Source of the DNA: Acidobacteriaceae bacterium
Lineage (GTDB): Bacteria; Acidobacteriota; Terriglobia; Terriglobales; Acidobacteriaceae
DNA: 64,000 nucleotides
Direction: 5' to 3'
Assembly: GCA_003156805.1 (NCBI GenBank)
Contig: PMHV01000052.1
Span: 7,255 to 71,254, forward strand
Below, piece after piece: positions 1 through 7,848 of the stretch. The notes beneath the pieces are model-generated. The model was not told where the DNA came from, did not search any database, and saw only the letters and a program-made list of their open reading frames with translations. A program made the translations under genes and the position numbers. Positions within the stretch are counted from its first letter, which is position 1. Each line of letters begins with the position of its first letter.

Positions 1-24
1 GGCTCGGAGGAAAGGAGCCGAGCG

Positions 25-129
25 ATGAAGATTATAGGTTGTGATTTGCACACGCGCTACCAGCAGATTGCGATGTTGGATACGGACACGGGAGAGGTGG
101 AACAGCGGCGTCTGGAACACCAGAACGGG
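25..129 (+). pseudogene. IS110-family transposase, N-terminal remnant
   Basis: The first 35 codons match the start of IS110-type DEDD transposases: MKIIGCDLH, then a QQIAMLDTDTGE block and RRLEHQNG. The first catalytic Asp lies in IGCD. Homology stops abruptly near codon 35, where a palindromic element begins, and the frame closes at 261 with no DEDD core or C-terminal Ser domain. A full IS110 transposase is roughly 300-400 residues, so this cannot be active. GGAGCC upstream may be the old ribosome binding site. No second fragment of the transposase is visible in the window. Confidence 0.75.
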
Positions 130-133
130 GCGG

Positions 134-172
134 GTGGCCCATCCTTTCGCGTTCTCTGCGAAAGGGTGGGAC
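134..172. repeat. palindromic (REP-like) element truncating the IS110 remnant
   Basis: CCCATCCTTTCGC (138-150) and GCGAAAGGGTGGG (158-170) form a 13-bp stem with one G-T wobble and a 7-nt loop. The element begins exactly where similarity to IS110 ends. It may be a short interspersed palindrome of the type common in Acidobacteriota, but only one copy of this sequence was found here. Confidence 0.5.
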
Positions 173-299
173 TGCCGACGGCCCGGAAGTATTGTAGGTC
201 AAGGAGCACCAAACCGCGGGCGCCTTATCCTCCCGGTTCGCTGCGAAAGAGCCTGCCCTGAGCAGAACCGAAAGGGGCCGGACTGCGGTGAGGGATCGC

Positions 300-509
300 T
301 CAGCGGCCTTCGAGATTCTTGAGCCGGTCTGACAGGGATTCAACTTCGGCATCCAGCGCGCGAACAGCCGCAGCATGGCTCCGCTGACGCAACTCGACTG
401 GGGACGCCCACTTGTGACACTCGGTCAGCAAGGTCGTTTCCACCTTCTCCAACCGTACGCTAATCCACCGCCTGTCTCCCTCGGTTAGCACACGCCAATG
501 ATAGGGCAA
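300..509 (-). CDS. small hypothetical protein
   Basis: A 69-residue frame beginning with TTG, or at GTG seven codons in. Codon third positions are GC-rich like the neighbouring genes. The C-terminus (AVRALDAEVESLSDRLKNLEG) has the spacing of a short coiled coil. No signal peptide, membrane segment or family was recognised, and no clear ribosome binding site precedes either start. It lies alone between the IS110 remnant and a dispersed repeat. It may be a small orphan gene or chance. Confidence 0.3.
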   Translation of the reverse strand: MPYHWRVLTEGDRRWISVRLEKVETTLLTECHKWASPVELRQRSHAAAVRALDAEVESLSDRLKNLEGR

Positions 510-582
510 ACGCCAAATTTAATCGCAACAATTTCTCGATCGAGCCAGATTCTTATCGAACATCTTGACCCTGCCGCCCCCA

Positions 583-808
583 GAAATCCACAGCCGGTTG
601 TGACATCCGACCTTGCCTCCCACTCGAAATCAGTGCAAGCTGGTCAAAGCGGAGGCGGTATATCTAGACAAAACGATAGCGGCCATAAGTCCTTTGTTGT
701 CTAGAGTTTGACCGCTAAGTCCTTTAGACCTTCGGATCTAGGAGGAATTTCGCGCTAACTCGATGATTCTAAAGATTATGCAAAAAGGGGGAGGGGCTAC
801 GGTACCCC
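583..808 (+). repeat. dispersed modular intergenic repeat, copy 1 (TAAGTCCTTTG family)
   Basis: This stretch is gene-free. It shares ordered blocks with 14547-14760: GAAATCCAC/GGAATCCAC, TGTGACATC..ACCTTGCCT.CC, GTCAA.GCGGAGGC, TAAGT.CTTTG, GCTAA..., GATGATTC, then a G-rich run GGGGGAGGGG followed by TA..TACCCC. The TAAGTCCTTT module occurs twice here (687 and 716). The right half also matches 51217-51342 (reverse) and 37076-37200. The rest of 510-1037 shows no convincing gene. Confidence 0.7.
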
Positions 809-925
809 AAAATTGGGCCTCGCAACGCCTGAATCCGACTCGGTAGAGTGCCTGGCGCGCATCGGCGGCAGAATTCTTCCAGGCACAAATCCACAGGCAG
901 CGTCACGCCTCAGACCAAGCCGCTA

Positions 926-974
926 AGGTCTGAGGTCCGAGGTCTGAGGTCCAAGGTCCGAGGTCGGAGGTCCA
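926..974. repeat. 7-bp tandem repeat, seven units, consensus AGGTCYG
   Basis: Exactly seven consecutive 7-mers: AGGTCTG, AGGTCCG, AGGTCTG, AGGTCCA, AGGTCCG, AGGTCGG, AGGTCCA. The first five bases are constant and the last two vary. It lies 63 bp upstream of the PspC gene. The same heptamer recurs at 3469-3503. Confidence 0.85.
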
Positions 975-1037
975 AAATCCGACCTCCGGAACTTTCTGCC
1001 TACAATTGCCGTATCATGAACAACGGAGGCGCGAGCC

Positions 1038-1355
1038 ATGTACTGCAACTACTGCGGAAAAGTGATTCAGGACGACGCCAACGTTTGCGCCTATTGCGGC
1101 GTTCGTATCGGAGCTTCAGTGGCGCGAAAGCGCTTGGTGCGGCCCCGCCAGGGACGCAAGATTGCCGGCGTCTGCCTCGGCTTCGCCGAATATTTCGATC
1201 TCGACGTGACGCTGGTTCGCCTGATGTGGCTGATCACGGCGTTCATGACCGGCATTGGCCTGCTGGCGTATCCCGTCGCCTGGATCGTCATGCCAGAAGA
1301 ACCGCTGCAGCTCGCCGCGCCAGCGCCGGCCGCGCAAAGCCTGACCAGTTCGTAG
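1038..1355 (+). CDS. zinc-ribbon PspC-domain membrane protein
   Basis: A 105-residue protein. Residues 1-20 form a zinc ribbon (C3-x2-C6 and C17-x2-C20). Residues about 32-88 are a PspC domain, with the GRKIAGVCLGFAEYF motif followed by one long hydrophobic segment (LVRLMWLITAFMTGIGLLAYPVAWIVM). PspC proteins are inner-membrane partners in envelope-stress responses, but no pspA or pspF lies nearby, so its role here is open. GGAGG at 1025-1029 stands eight bases before the ATG and supports this start. The Ala/Pro-rich tail is probably disordered. Confidence 0.85.
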   Translation: MYCNYCGKVIQDDANVCAYCGVRIGASVARKRLVRPRQGRKIAGVCLGFAEYFDLDVTLVRLMWLITAFMTGIGLLAYPVAWIVMPEEPLQLAAPAPAAQSLTSS

Positions 1356-1387
1356 CGATCCTGGGCGCTGATCCATAGATCAACCGA

Positions 1388-1531
1388 GGAAGATCAGCAC
1401 AGGAAGCTCAGCACAGGAAGATCATCGACACGGGAAGATTATCAGGAAGATCATCAACACGCGAAGATCGACAGAGGAAGATCAACAGAGGAAGATCAGC
1501 ACAGGAAAATCAACACAGGAAAATCAGAACC
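1388..1531. repeat. imperfect tandem array, about ten units of 14 bp
   Basis: Units read GGAAGATCAGCACA, GGAAGCTCAGCACA, then longer and shorter variants (GGAAGATCATCGACACG, GGAAGATTATCA), returning to GGAAGATCAACAGA, GGAAGATCAGCACA and GGAAAATCAACACA. Most units are 14 bp, twice the heptamer period of the neighbouring array. It fills the gap between the PspC gene and the alpha/beta hydrolase. There is no dyad in the unit, and the array does not look like CRISPR because there are no spacers. Confidence 0.8.
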
Positions 1532-1572
1532 CGATCCTGCGTTTGCACCGCGCTCTGTGATTAAATCGCGTC

Positions 1573-2391
1573 ATGCAGCCAGTCTCCTCGCGACGAATCA
1601 AGAGCGGCGACGCAGAGATCGTCTATCGCACTCTGGGCGAAGGCGCGCCCGTAGTTCTTCTGCATCCTTTTCCCGCCAATCATGAATTCTGGCTGCCAGT
1701 TGCGGAGCGGCTTTCCACGCGTTACCGCGTCATTCTGCCCGACCTGCGCGGCCACGGCGAATCCGGCGTCGGCGAAGGCTCAGCGACAATGGCCAAGCAC
1801 GCTGAAGACATCGCGCGCGTAATGGACGATGCCGAAGTTGGCCGCGCGCCGCTGATCGGCGTTTCCATCGGCGGATATGCTCTGTTCGAGTTCTGGCGGA
1901 AGCATCGCGGACGCGTGGCCGCGCTCGGCTTGTGCAACACGAAAGCGCCCGCGGATTCCGCCGACGCGCGCGCTGCGCGCGTGCAAGGAGCGAACGACGT
2001 CCTCGAACGCGGAACCGAACCGTTCTTCGAGAGCATGATTCCCCGCCTTCTGGGCCAGACCACGCGGGAAGCGCGTCCTGATCTGGTTGCCGGCGCGCTC
2101 AGCATGATGCGCAAAACGTCGCCTGCGGGCGTGGCCCAGGTGCAGCGCGGCATGGCCGAGCGTCCCGATTCAGTGAACACGTTGAAGACCATCAATGTGC
2201 CCACGCTGCTGGTGACTGGAGACGAAGACGTTCTCACCGGGATCAACGAAGCCGAACTCATGCGCCGGCACATCGCCGGCAGCGAAATGCGAGTGATTGC
2301 GAAAGCCGGCCACTACTCGCCGTGGGAGCAGCCGCACGAAGCAGTCCGGCTTCTGCGGCAGTTTCTTGATTCAGTGGTCGGCGGCCAGTGA
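1573..2391 (+). CDS. alpha/beta-fold hydrolase
   Basis: A 272-residue cytosolic hydrolase. It has the oxyanion-side HPFP motif (31-34), the PDLRGHGES strand-turn (57-64), the nucleophile elbow G-V-S98-I-G-G, an acid in GDED (D217 or D219) and the catalytic His at H247 in GHYSPWEQP. The domain is complete and of normal family length. The substrate cannot be told from sequence; close relatives include 3-oxoadipate enol-lactonase-like enzymes and generic esterases. No strong ribosome binding site precedes the ATG. It stands alone between a tandem array and a palindrome. Confidence 0.85.
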   Translation: MQPVSSRRIKSGDAEIVYRTLGEGAPVVLLHPFPANHEFWLPVAERLSTRYRVILPDLRGHGESGVGEGSATMAKHAEDIARVMDDAEVGRAPLIGVSIGGYALFEFWRKHRGRVAALGLCNTKAPADSADARAARVQGANDVLERGTEPFFESMIPRLLGQTTREARPDLVAGALSMMRKTSPAGVAQVQRGMAERPDSVNTLKTINVPTLLVTGDEDVLTGINEAELMRRHIAGSEMRVIAKAGHYSPWEQPHEAVRLLRQFLDSVVGGQ

Positions 2392-2446
2392 TCAGTGGAC
2401 AGATCATTTTGCTGGGGGTTCTGGAAGAGAACGGTTTCGAGCTCCC

Positions 2447-2482
2447 GTCCCGCCGGCGAAAACGCGGGACTTCGGGATGACT
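2447..2482. repeat. palindromic element ending TTCGGGATGAC
   Basis: GTCCCGC (2447-2453) pairs with GCGGGAC (2464-2470) over a 10-nt loop, followed by TTCGGGATGAC. A second element at 41855-41910 also starts GTCCCGC and ends TTTCGGGATGAC. It lies between two convergent genes, so it could stop transcription from either side, but it has no T-run. Confidence 0.5.
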
Positions 2483-2541
2483 CCGGAGGGAACGCACTCG
2501 TGAATAATCTTCTTCCGCCTGCCCGCGATTCAATGCAATGA

Positions 2542-3333
2542 CTATGCTGCTGCCGGCTGCCGGCGGCGCCAGAGCTCCAGGGAATGTGCGCCGCGCGCCA
2601 GCATACCCAGGCTCGCCGGCTGGGCGGCGGGAACGGCGGGCGGGGCTATCACGGCTTCGTCATCGGGATCTGGTGTGCCTCTCTCGCCGGCGAAAATTCT
2701 CTGATTGGGCACGGTCTCATAGGCATAGCCGGTGAGCGTAGCGGTGCCGTGTTGATTGAAGTTGGTTACGGTGAGACGCGCCCAGCCGTAGTGGACCTGG
2801 CCGTCGATGAGGAACTTCAGGCCGAGGAAACGGTTGGTGACGTTGGCCCAGGGGCCGGTGAAATTCGTGACGGAATATTCGAACGCCCTCGCCATCCCGA
2901 TGCCGGGGTAAGACCCCGATTTCGTAGTGAACGTATAACGTGGTCCGATGGGCGTGCCTCTTTCAAGGGCGGCTGCGTCGAACGGGAAGGGCTTGCCGGC
3001 CGGAGCAACGCCGTTGCCGGCAACGTCGAGGTCCACCTGAAGGGTCGACGAGTGTCCGTCGCCGCCACACACCGACCTGCACCTCCGCAAGGTGAAGTCG
3101 GTAATTCCGTCGTGGTTCAGATCGAGCAGGTAGGAAGTGCCGGCCGAGATAGGAGTGTTGGTTGGTGTGAAAACGACTTCGGCAGCGGCAGGCGGAACGG
3201 CGGCGAACATAGCCACTCCGGCGGCGCTGGCGGCGGCCACGTAAGCGGTGAGGTTCTTGTCGAGTCTTGCATTGACCTTCGTCTTCGGCCGCGGCTGCGC
3301 CGAGTGCTCGGTGCGGGGTTTGGATGGGGGCAT
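2542..3333 (-). CDS. secreted protein, HYGWARL family, paralogue 1 of 3
   Basis: A 263-residue exported protein of unknown function. After a basic N-terminus comes a hydrophobic segment (YVAAASAAGVAMFAAV) ending in Ala-rich PPAAAEVVFTPT. Next is an acidic turn, LDLNHDGITDF, resembling a calcium-binding D-x-N-x-D-G loop, then NRFLGLKF, the family core HYGWARL and LTGYAYET. The C-terminus has PASLGMLARGAH, a short hydrophobic stretch and LWRRR, reminiscent of a PEP-CTERM-like sorting tail. The genes at 20824 and 42596 share the same layout. ATG 3333 is preferred because AAGGAA lies just upstream. It differs from the other copies in having a Cys pair (RRCRSVCGG). Confidence 0.75.
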   Translation of the reverse strand: MPPSKPRTEHSAQPRPKTKVNARLDKNLTAYVAAASAAGVAMFAAVPPAAAEVVFTPTNTPISAGTSYLLDLNHDGITDFTLRRCRSVCGGDGHSSTLQVDLDVAGNGVAPAGKPFPFDAAALERGTPIGPRYTFTTKSGSYPGIGMARAFEYSVTNFTGPWANVTNRFLGLKFLIDGQVHYGWARLTVTNFNQHGTATLTGYAYETVPNQRIFAGERGTPDPDDEAVIAPPAVPAAQPASLGMLARGAHSLELWRRRQPAAA

Positions 3334-3468
3334 TTGGGTTCCTTTCAAGGAGAATCAAGCCCGTGGGAGGAAGTGATTGTGGCTCTGGGCCTGGCAAAAG
3401 TCAAGGCGGTGATTTGAGAGCCGTAGGCCGTCCGCGTGTGGACTTTCCGCTCCCGTCCGCGCGGCCCG

Positions 3469-3503
3469 GGGTCTAAGGTCTGAGGTCTGACGTCCGAGGT
3501 CAG
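3469..3503. repeat. 7-bp tandem repeat, five units, AGGTCTG type
   Basis: Units are GGGTCTA, AGGTCTG, AGGTCTG, ACGTCCG and AGGTCAG. This is the same heptamer as at 926-974, about 2.5 kb away. It ends five bases from the stop codon of the downstream TPR gene. Confidence 0.8.
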
Positions 3504-3507
3504 AACT

Positions 3508-4782
3508 TCACTCCCGATAGGCTTCTTTCATGAGCTTGCGGGCTTGTTCGGCGGGAGGGGTGGCGGCGTTTGCGGCTACTACGGCTTGATACTTTTTCAC
3601 GGCGAGATCGCGCTTCTGCAGCAGGTCGTACATTTCGCCGGCGGCGAGGTTGGCTTTTTGCAGCACTTCGGGATCGGCGCCGGAAACTTCGTTCACCATT
3701 TCGAATGCGGCGGCGGCTCCGCTGTAATCTTTTTGGCTGCGCAGCAATTCTCCCAGGCCGAAGGCGGAGACTTCATAGTGCAGGTTGCCGTATTTGCCTT
3801 CGCGTCCTGCCTGCCAGACTGCGCGGTAAGCGGCCGCGGATTCCTGGATGCGGCCCGAAGCGCGAAGCAGGTTGGCTTCCTCCACCGGAAAAAGATAAGC
3901 ACGGGGATAGCGGCCGGCGAGATCGTGCATGAGGGCGCGCGCCTCATCGAAGCGATGCTCGCGCCGGAGAAACAGAGCCAGCACAACTTTGGCATCCACG
4001 CTGTTTTCGACATCGGCGTTGGCTACATCGCGAAGATATTCGAATCCCTTTTCTTTCGACCCGCTCAAGCCCACGAGCGCCACGGCGGCCTTCACGCTCC
4101 AGGGCAGGCTGCCCGTCACATAGTTGTGGGTGCCGACGACGAGTTTGGCGTTCACATAGTTGGGGTTGAGTTCGAGCACGCGCTCGTGGTCGTGGCGAGC
4201 GCCGACGGCGTTGCGCAGGGCGGAAAACCAGGCGCGCTCGACCAGGGCCGTATAGAGAGCGAACTGGGCGCGGGTGACGCCGCGAGCATAGAGCGCGTCC
4301 ACATTGTCGGGATTGGTTTTCAGATCCTGCTCTTCGAGGCTCTCGGCGCGGTCCACCAGTTGTTGAATTTGCAGCTTGATCTTGGGGTCGGCGGAACGAT
4401 GGGCCTGACCGATAAAACTGTCGTTGGCGTACTCGCCGGAGTTCATCGCGCCCATGCGATACAGCTCGCGCAGCAGAGTCACCGTCAACAAATGATTTAC
4501 GGCAAAAGGATCGTTCGGGCGCCGCTCCAGAATTTTTTCAAACTCCTGCACCCCGCGGTCGTAATCCATGTTGTAGAAGTGATCGAAAGCCGCGTCGACG
4601 AGAGGATCGCGCCCAGCCGGAGCTGCGGGGGCGGAAGCTGCGAAGTTGGCCGCGGACGGGCGGGAGTGGGCAGGCGCTGAAAGCGCGGGGGAAACCGGCA
4701 GCAGGCACAAACCGAAGAAACAGAACAGCACAATACCGCAGACTGCTCTACTGACGACTTCCGATTCTGACTGCTTGCTCAC
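3508..4782 (-). CDS. exported TPR-repeat protein
   Basis: A 424-residue protein with an N-terminal hydrophobic segment (about 12-35, AVCGIVLFCFFGLCLLPVSPALSA) that acts as a signal peptide or anchor, then an Ala/Pro linker. The rest is alpha-helical with TPR-like units: NMDYDRGVQEFEKILERRPND, LELNPNYVNAKLVVG, HRFDEARALMHDLAGRYP and KDYSGAAAAFEMV. TPR domains bind proteins, and no enzyme motif is present. The start is GTG with AGGGCAA upstream. The gene ends inside a short heptamer array. Its partner and process are unknown. Confidence 0.75.
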   Translation of the reverse strand: MSKQSESEVVSRAVCGIVLFCFFGLCLLPVSPALSAPAHSRPSAANFAASAPAAPAGRDPLVDAAFDHFYNMDYDRGVQEFEKILERRPNDPFAVNHLLTVTLLRELYRMGAMNSGEYANDSFIGQAHRSADPKIKLQIQQLVDRAESLEEQDLKTNPDNVDALYARGVTRAQFALYTALVERAWFSALRNAVGARHDHERVLELNPNYVNAKLVVGTHNYVTGSLPWSVKAAVALVGLSGSKEKGFEYLRDVANADVENSVDAKVVLALFLRREHRFDEARALMHDLAGRYPRAYLFPVEEANLLRASGRIQESAAAYRAVWQAGREGKYGNLHYEVSAFGLGELLRSQKDYSGAAAAFEMVNEVSGADPEVLQKANLAAGEMYDLLQKRDLAVKKYQAVVAANAATPPAEQARKLMKEAYRE

Positions 4783-5079
4783 CGATTGCCCTGAATTCGT
4801 AGTCTAACCGAAGTGCCGGCCGCGCGCGCGAACCAAAAACGTTACCGGCGCGCACGATAAGACATTCTCTGCGCCCGCATGACCAGACCTATAATTTCTC
4901 TGTACTTCTAGAAACCAACGTAACCAACGCATCTTTACCTGAAGGTACGCGTAATAATTGCCAGGGGCTTGTGCATCTTTGGTCGCGTGGGAATGTTAAG
5001 TGGCTGGCAGTAAGGGAGTTTAGGAGGTTGGCCATTTGGCTGTCGGCTTGCCTTGCAGTCTGGGAGATTTTCCTTTTTT
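4783..5079. other. intergenic region between divergent genes, no gene seen
   Basis: About 300 bp between the divergent TPR and zinc-ribbon genes. No coding frame, RNA gene or clear palindrome was seen. It must hold the promoters for both genes, but no confident -35/-10 pair stands out. Confidence 0.5.
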
Positions 5080-5628
5080 ATGGCTGAGGTAGTTCAAGAC
5101 GCTCCGCAGGAGTTCTGGCGGCCGCTCACCGTGAACCAGCAGGTTGCAGAAGAAACGATTCCGGCAGCCGCGCCGGCGATGGCTGACGCTTGTCCGCGTT
5201 GCGGGATCGAATTCATGATCGGGGCGCGTTTTTGCCACGCGTGTGGGGTGCGGCGTCTGGCCCAGAAGTTGTCAGTCAACACCGAAGTAAACGCTCTCGC
5301 CGAGTTCTGGGAAACGAAGGTCGATTGGGTACGCTCGGTTGCGGCCGGTTTTTCCTGGAACAGGGTTCCGTTCCCGCAGTGGATGCGCTATTTGCATTTC
5401 CATGAGATCAAGCGGCGGGTGGGATTGTCAACGGCGGCGCTGGTCGCCTTCATCATCGGGCTGGGATGCGTGGCTGGGGCTATTGGAGTAAGCCTTTTCT
5501 ACCGGGCATCGAACCTGGCGGAATTCCAGGCCATTCAGATGTGGCGGATCGAATGGCTGCTGGCGGCAACGGCCTCGTTCGTGGCTGGGATTCTGCTGAA
5601 GAAACCGTCGGACACGGATGGCGAGTAA
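5080..5628 (+). CDS. zinc-ribbon membrane protein of unknown function
   Basis: 182 residues. A zinc ribbon (C38-x2-C41 and C52-x2-C55) is followed by an amphipathic region rich in Trp and by two membrane helices at about 117-139 and 157-173. The tail is short and charged. The architecture of cytoplasmic zinc ribbon plus two membrane helices is like other small membrane proteins in this window. ATG 5080 is chosen over an upstream TTG because GGGAGAT lies upstream at a usable distance. No function can be assigned. Confidence 0.7.
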   Translation: MAEVVQDAPQEFWRPLTVNQQVAEETIPAAAPAMADACPRCGIEFMIGARFCHACGVRRLAQKLSVNTEVNALAEFWETKVDWVRSVAAGFSWNRVPFPQWMRYLHFHEIKRRVGLSTAALVAFIIGLGCVAGAIGVSLFYRASNLAEFQAIQMWRIEWLLAATASFVAGILLKKPSDTDGE

Positions 5629-5844
5629 GGCGGATTTGAGGTTGCTGCGCAAGCTCTGATCCAGCGAATGATGCCGCATTCTTTCGGCTGCTAGACGGCA
5701 CACCTTGCATCCGCAAATCGTACGCCTGCTCCTTGACTTCTCAAAATCCCTGCACTATAGTTTCTGTTCTCCCTCCGGCCGGGCGATTACCTCTCGCCTA
5801 TGCAACCACCGAGCGCCGCATCGAAACTCAAGGAGGATTTCCTC

Positions 5845-7185
5845 ATGCAAAGCCCGAAACTTTCCCTCGGATCGACTGTCGTACTGGCGATGTTTACCGT
5901 GTTAATGACGGCCACTTACGCAGCCGCCCAGCGAGAAGCGGTGTTGCATAGTTTCGGCAACGGCAACGACGGTCGGGTGCCTTATGCCGGCCTGATCCGC
6001 GATGCCTCAGGCAATCTCTATGGCACCACCTACTATGGCGGCACTGGGAGTTGCACCTCCGAGCTTGCGAATGGTTGCGGCACGGTGTTCGAGTTGTCGC
6101 CCAAAGCGGGAGGCGGCTGGACCGAGAAAATTCTTCATAACTTTAGCGACAACGGCAGGGACGGGTATTACCCCGACGCTGGCTTGGTCTTGGGTACTGC
6201 AGGCGACCTTTACGGCACGACGAGTTATGGAGGCGCTGGGGTGTGCAGTTCCACGGAACCCACTGGTTGCGGCACGGTGTTCGAGTTGAGGCCCAAAGCG
6301 GGCGGGGGCTGGACGGAGAAGGTGCTGCATAGTTTTGCCGGAGGCAGCGACGGGGAGCTTCCTGAGGACGGCGTGATCCTCGATGCCGCGGGCAATCTCT
6401 ACGGCACGACCGCCGGTGATACTGGCAGTTGCGCCGACTCCTTCGTGGACTGCGGAACCGTGTTTGAGCTGACGCCTCATGCCGAAGGAGGCTGGACCGA
6501 AAAAGTGCTGCATACCTTCAGCAACAACGGGACCGACGGATACGGTCCCTATGGCGACCTGGTCAAAGACGTCGCGGGCAATTTGTACGGCGGAACCTAT
6601 TGGGGAGGTGCGTCGGGCGATGGCGCGGCGTTCGAGCTAACGCCCGGTAAAGCAGGGATATGGACGGAGCAAGTGTTGTACAGCTTTTTCTACAAAGGCA
6701 ATTTCGGCGGCGGACCCGGCGGCCTGACTCTCGATGGCGCCGGGAGCATTTACGGCAGCGCGCCCACGGGTGGCACCAGCTATTCGGGGGCGGTGTTCGA
6801 GCTCACGCCTGTAACAGGGGCGGGCTGGACCGAGACGACTCTATATAACTTCGACATCTACACCACAGGTGCCACCACGAACTCCAGCCTAATTATTGAT
6901 GCCGCAGGCAATCTCTATGGCACGAACCAGTTCGGGGGCTACGGCACAACGGTTTGCCTGCGGTTCGGCGACGGCAACGAGGAGGCAAGCTGCGGTACGG
7001 TGTTCGAGCTGACGCCCGCAGGGGACGGGAGTTGGACCGAGACAACGCTGCATAGCTTTGGCACCGGCACGGACGGGCAGGTGCCCTACGCCGGCCTGAT
7101 CCGCGATGCGGCGGGCAATCTCTACGGCACGACATCCTCGGGCGGTGCTCATGACGGCGGGACGGTATTCGAGATCATACCTTAG
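5845..7185 (+). CDS. secreted Gloeo/Verruco-repeat protein
   Basis: A 446-residue exported protein. The signal peptide (TVVLAMFTVLMTATYAAAQ) is followed by seven repeats of about 55-65 residues, each built on AGNLYGTT.(Y/S)GG and G(C)GTVFEL.P..GG.WTE..LH.F. These correspond to the Gloeo/Verruco (GloVer) repeat, which likely folds as a beta-propeller or beta-solenoid at the cell surface. The last repeat ends right at the stop, so there is no separate anchor domain. Start: AGGAGG at 5831-5836 sits eight bases before ATG 5845, much better than the upstream ATG at 5800. DNA of the repeats is itself repetitive (for example 5986 and 7089), which can cause recombination or assembly problems. Confidence 0.85.
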   Translation: MQSPKLSLGSTVVLAMFTVLMTATYAAAQREAVLHSFGNGNDGRVPYAGLIRDASGNLYGTTYYGGTGSCTSELANGCGTVFELSPKAGGGWTEKILHNFSDNGRDGYYPDAGLVLGTAGDLYGTTSYGGAGVCSSTEPTGCGTVFELRPKAGGGWTEKVLHSFAGGSDGELPEDGVILDAAGNLYGTTAGDTGSCADSFVDCGTVFELTPHAEGGWTEKVLHTFSNNGTDGYGPYGDLVKDVAGNLYGGTYWGGASGDGAAFELTPGKAGIWTEQVLYSFFYKGNFGGGPGGLTLDGAGSIYGSAPTGGTSYSGAVFELTPVTGAGWTETTLYNFDIYTTGATTNSSLIIDAAGNLYGTNQFGGYGTTVCLRFGDGNEEASCGTVFELTPAGDGSWTETTLHSFGTGTDGQVPYAGLIRDAAGNLYGTTSSGGAHDGGTVFEIIP

Positions 7186-7199
7186 CCTCAGCCTCGGTG

Positions 7200-7222
7200 C
7201 TCCGGCCACGACCGATCCGGAG
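7200..7222. terminator. weak hairpin after the GloVer gene
   Basis: CTCCGG (7200-7205) pairs with CCGGAG (7217-7222) over an 11-nt loop, 14 bp after the stop. There is no T-run, so a rho-independent role is uncertain. Confidence 0.25.
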
Positions 7223-7271
7223 GTCTTACGAACAGCGTCGCTAAAACTTCCCGTGATAGCCTAAACGAACA

Positions 7272-7826
7272 ATGCCGGGCGTGCCAGAGCGACTCCTAAC
7301 TCAGGCGTCTCAGGCACGACGAGAGAATCGGCTGGCCGATGCAAGGCGGGCTCTCGTCGAGGCTGTCGACTTGTGCCGCAAGGCCGGCTCGCGAGCGGAG
7401 TTGGCGAAGGCGCTCACGGGCTTGGGACAAATTGAGAGAGATCTGCATCGCCGCGAGGTTGCGCTCCAGCATTATGAGGAAGCCGTCGCCATCTACCGCG
7501 CGGAGGGTGATGTTCTCATGCTGGCTCACTCGATTCGACACGTAGCGGACATTCACCTGGACGAGGGACGCGCGGAGCTTGCCGAGCCCCACTACCACGA
7601 AGCTCTTAATCTGTACCGCAGCCATGAGCAAACCCCACCATTGGATTTGGCGAATGCCATTCGGGGGCTGGCGATTCTCACGCACGACGCCGGCAGAACC
7701 GATGAGGCGAGGTTGCTTTGGCAGGAAGCCCGGGATCTTTACGCGGTCGTCAACGTAGAGGCAGGCGTTGCCGAAAGCTCTCGCCGACTGGCGTTGCTGG
7801 CGCAGAAAACGGGGCAGGCGGAGTGA
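7272..7826 (+). CDS. TPR-repeat protein
   Basis: 184 residues, nearly all tetratricopeptide helices, with units at AELAKALTGLGQIERDL, VALQHYEEAVAIYRAEGD, LMLAHSIRHVADIHLDEG, LAEPHYHEALNLYRS and DEARLLWQEARDLYAAV-like. The spacing (about 40 residues) fits the Kinesin-light-chain/TPR_12 subtype. There is no signal peptide or membrane segment, so it is probably a cytosolic scaffold. It may have arisen from a larger TPR regulator. It is convergent with thiD with only 22 bp between the stops. No obvious ribosome binding site precedes the ATG. Confidence 0.7.
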   Translation: MPGVPERLLTQASQARRENRLADARRALVEAVDLCRKAGSRAELAKALTGLGQIERDLHRREVALQHYEEAVAIYRAEGDVLMLAHSIRHVADIHLDEGRAELAEPHYHEALNLYRSHEQTPPLDLANAIRGLAILTHDAGRTDEARLLWQEARDLYAVVNVEAGVAESSRRLALLAQKTGQAE

Positions 7827-7848
7827 GGCTGCCGGGACCCGGACCGAG

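Noticed and set aside
848-1378. Plus-strand frame of 176 codons overlapping PspC
   Set aside because: It runs through the heptamer array and PspC in another frame; Arg/Ser-rich with no domain.
1388-1531. CRISPR array
   Set aside because: Repeat unit is 14 bp with no spacers and no cas genes.
2584-3417. Plus-strand frame of 277 codons
   Set aside because: Antisense to secreted paralogue 1, whose layout is supported by two other copies.
3544-4680. Plus-strand frame of 378 codons
   Set aside because: Antisense to the TPR gene; no motif and no ribosome binding site.
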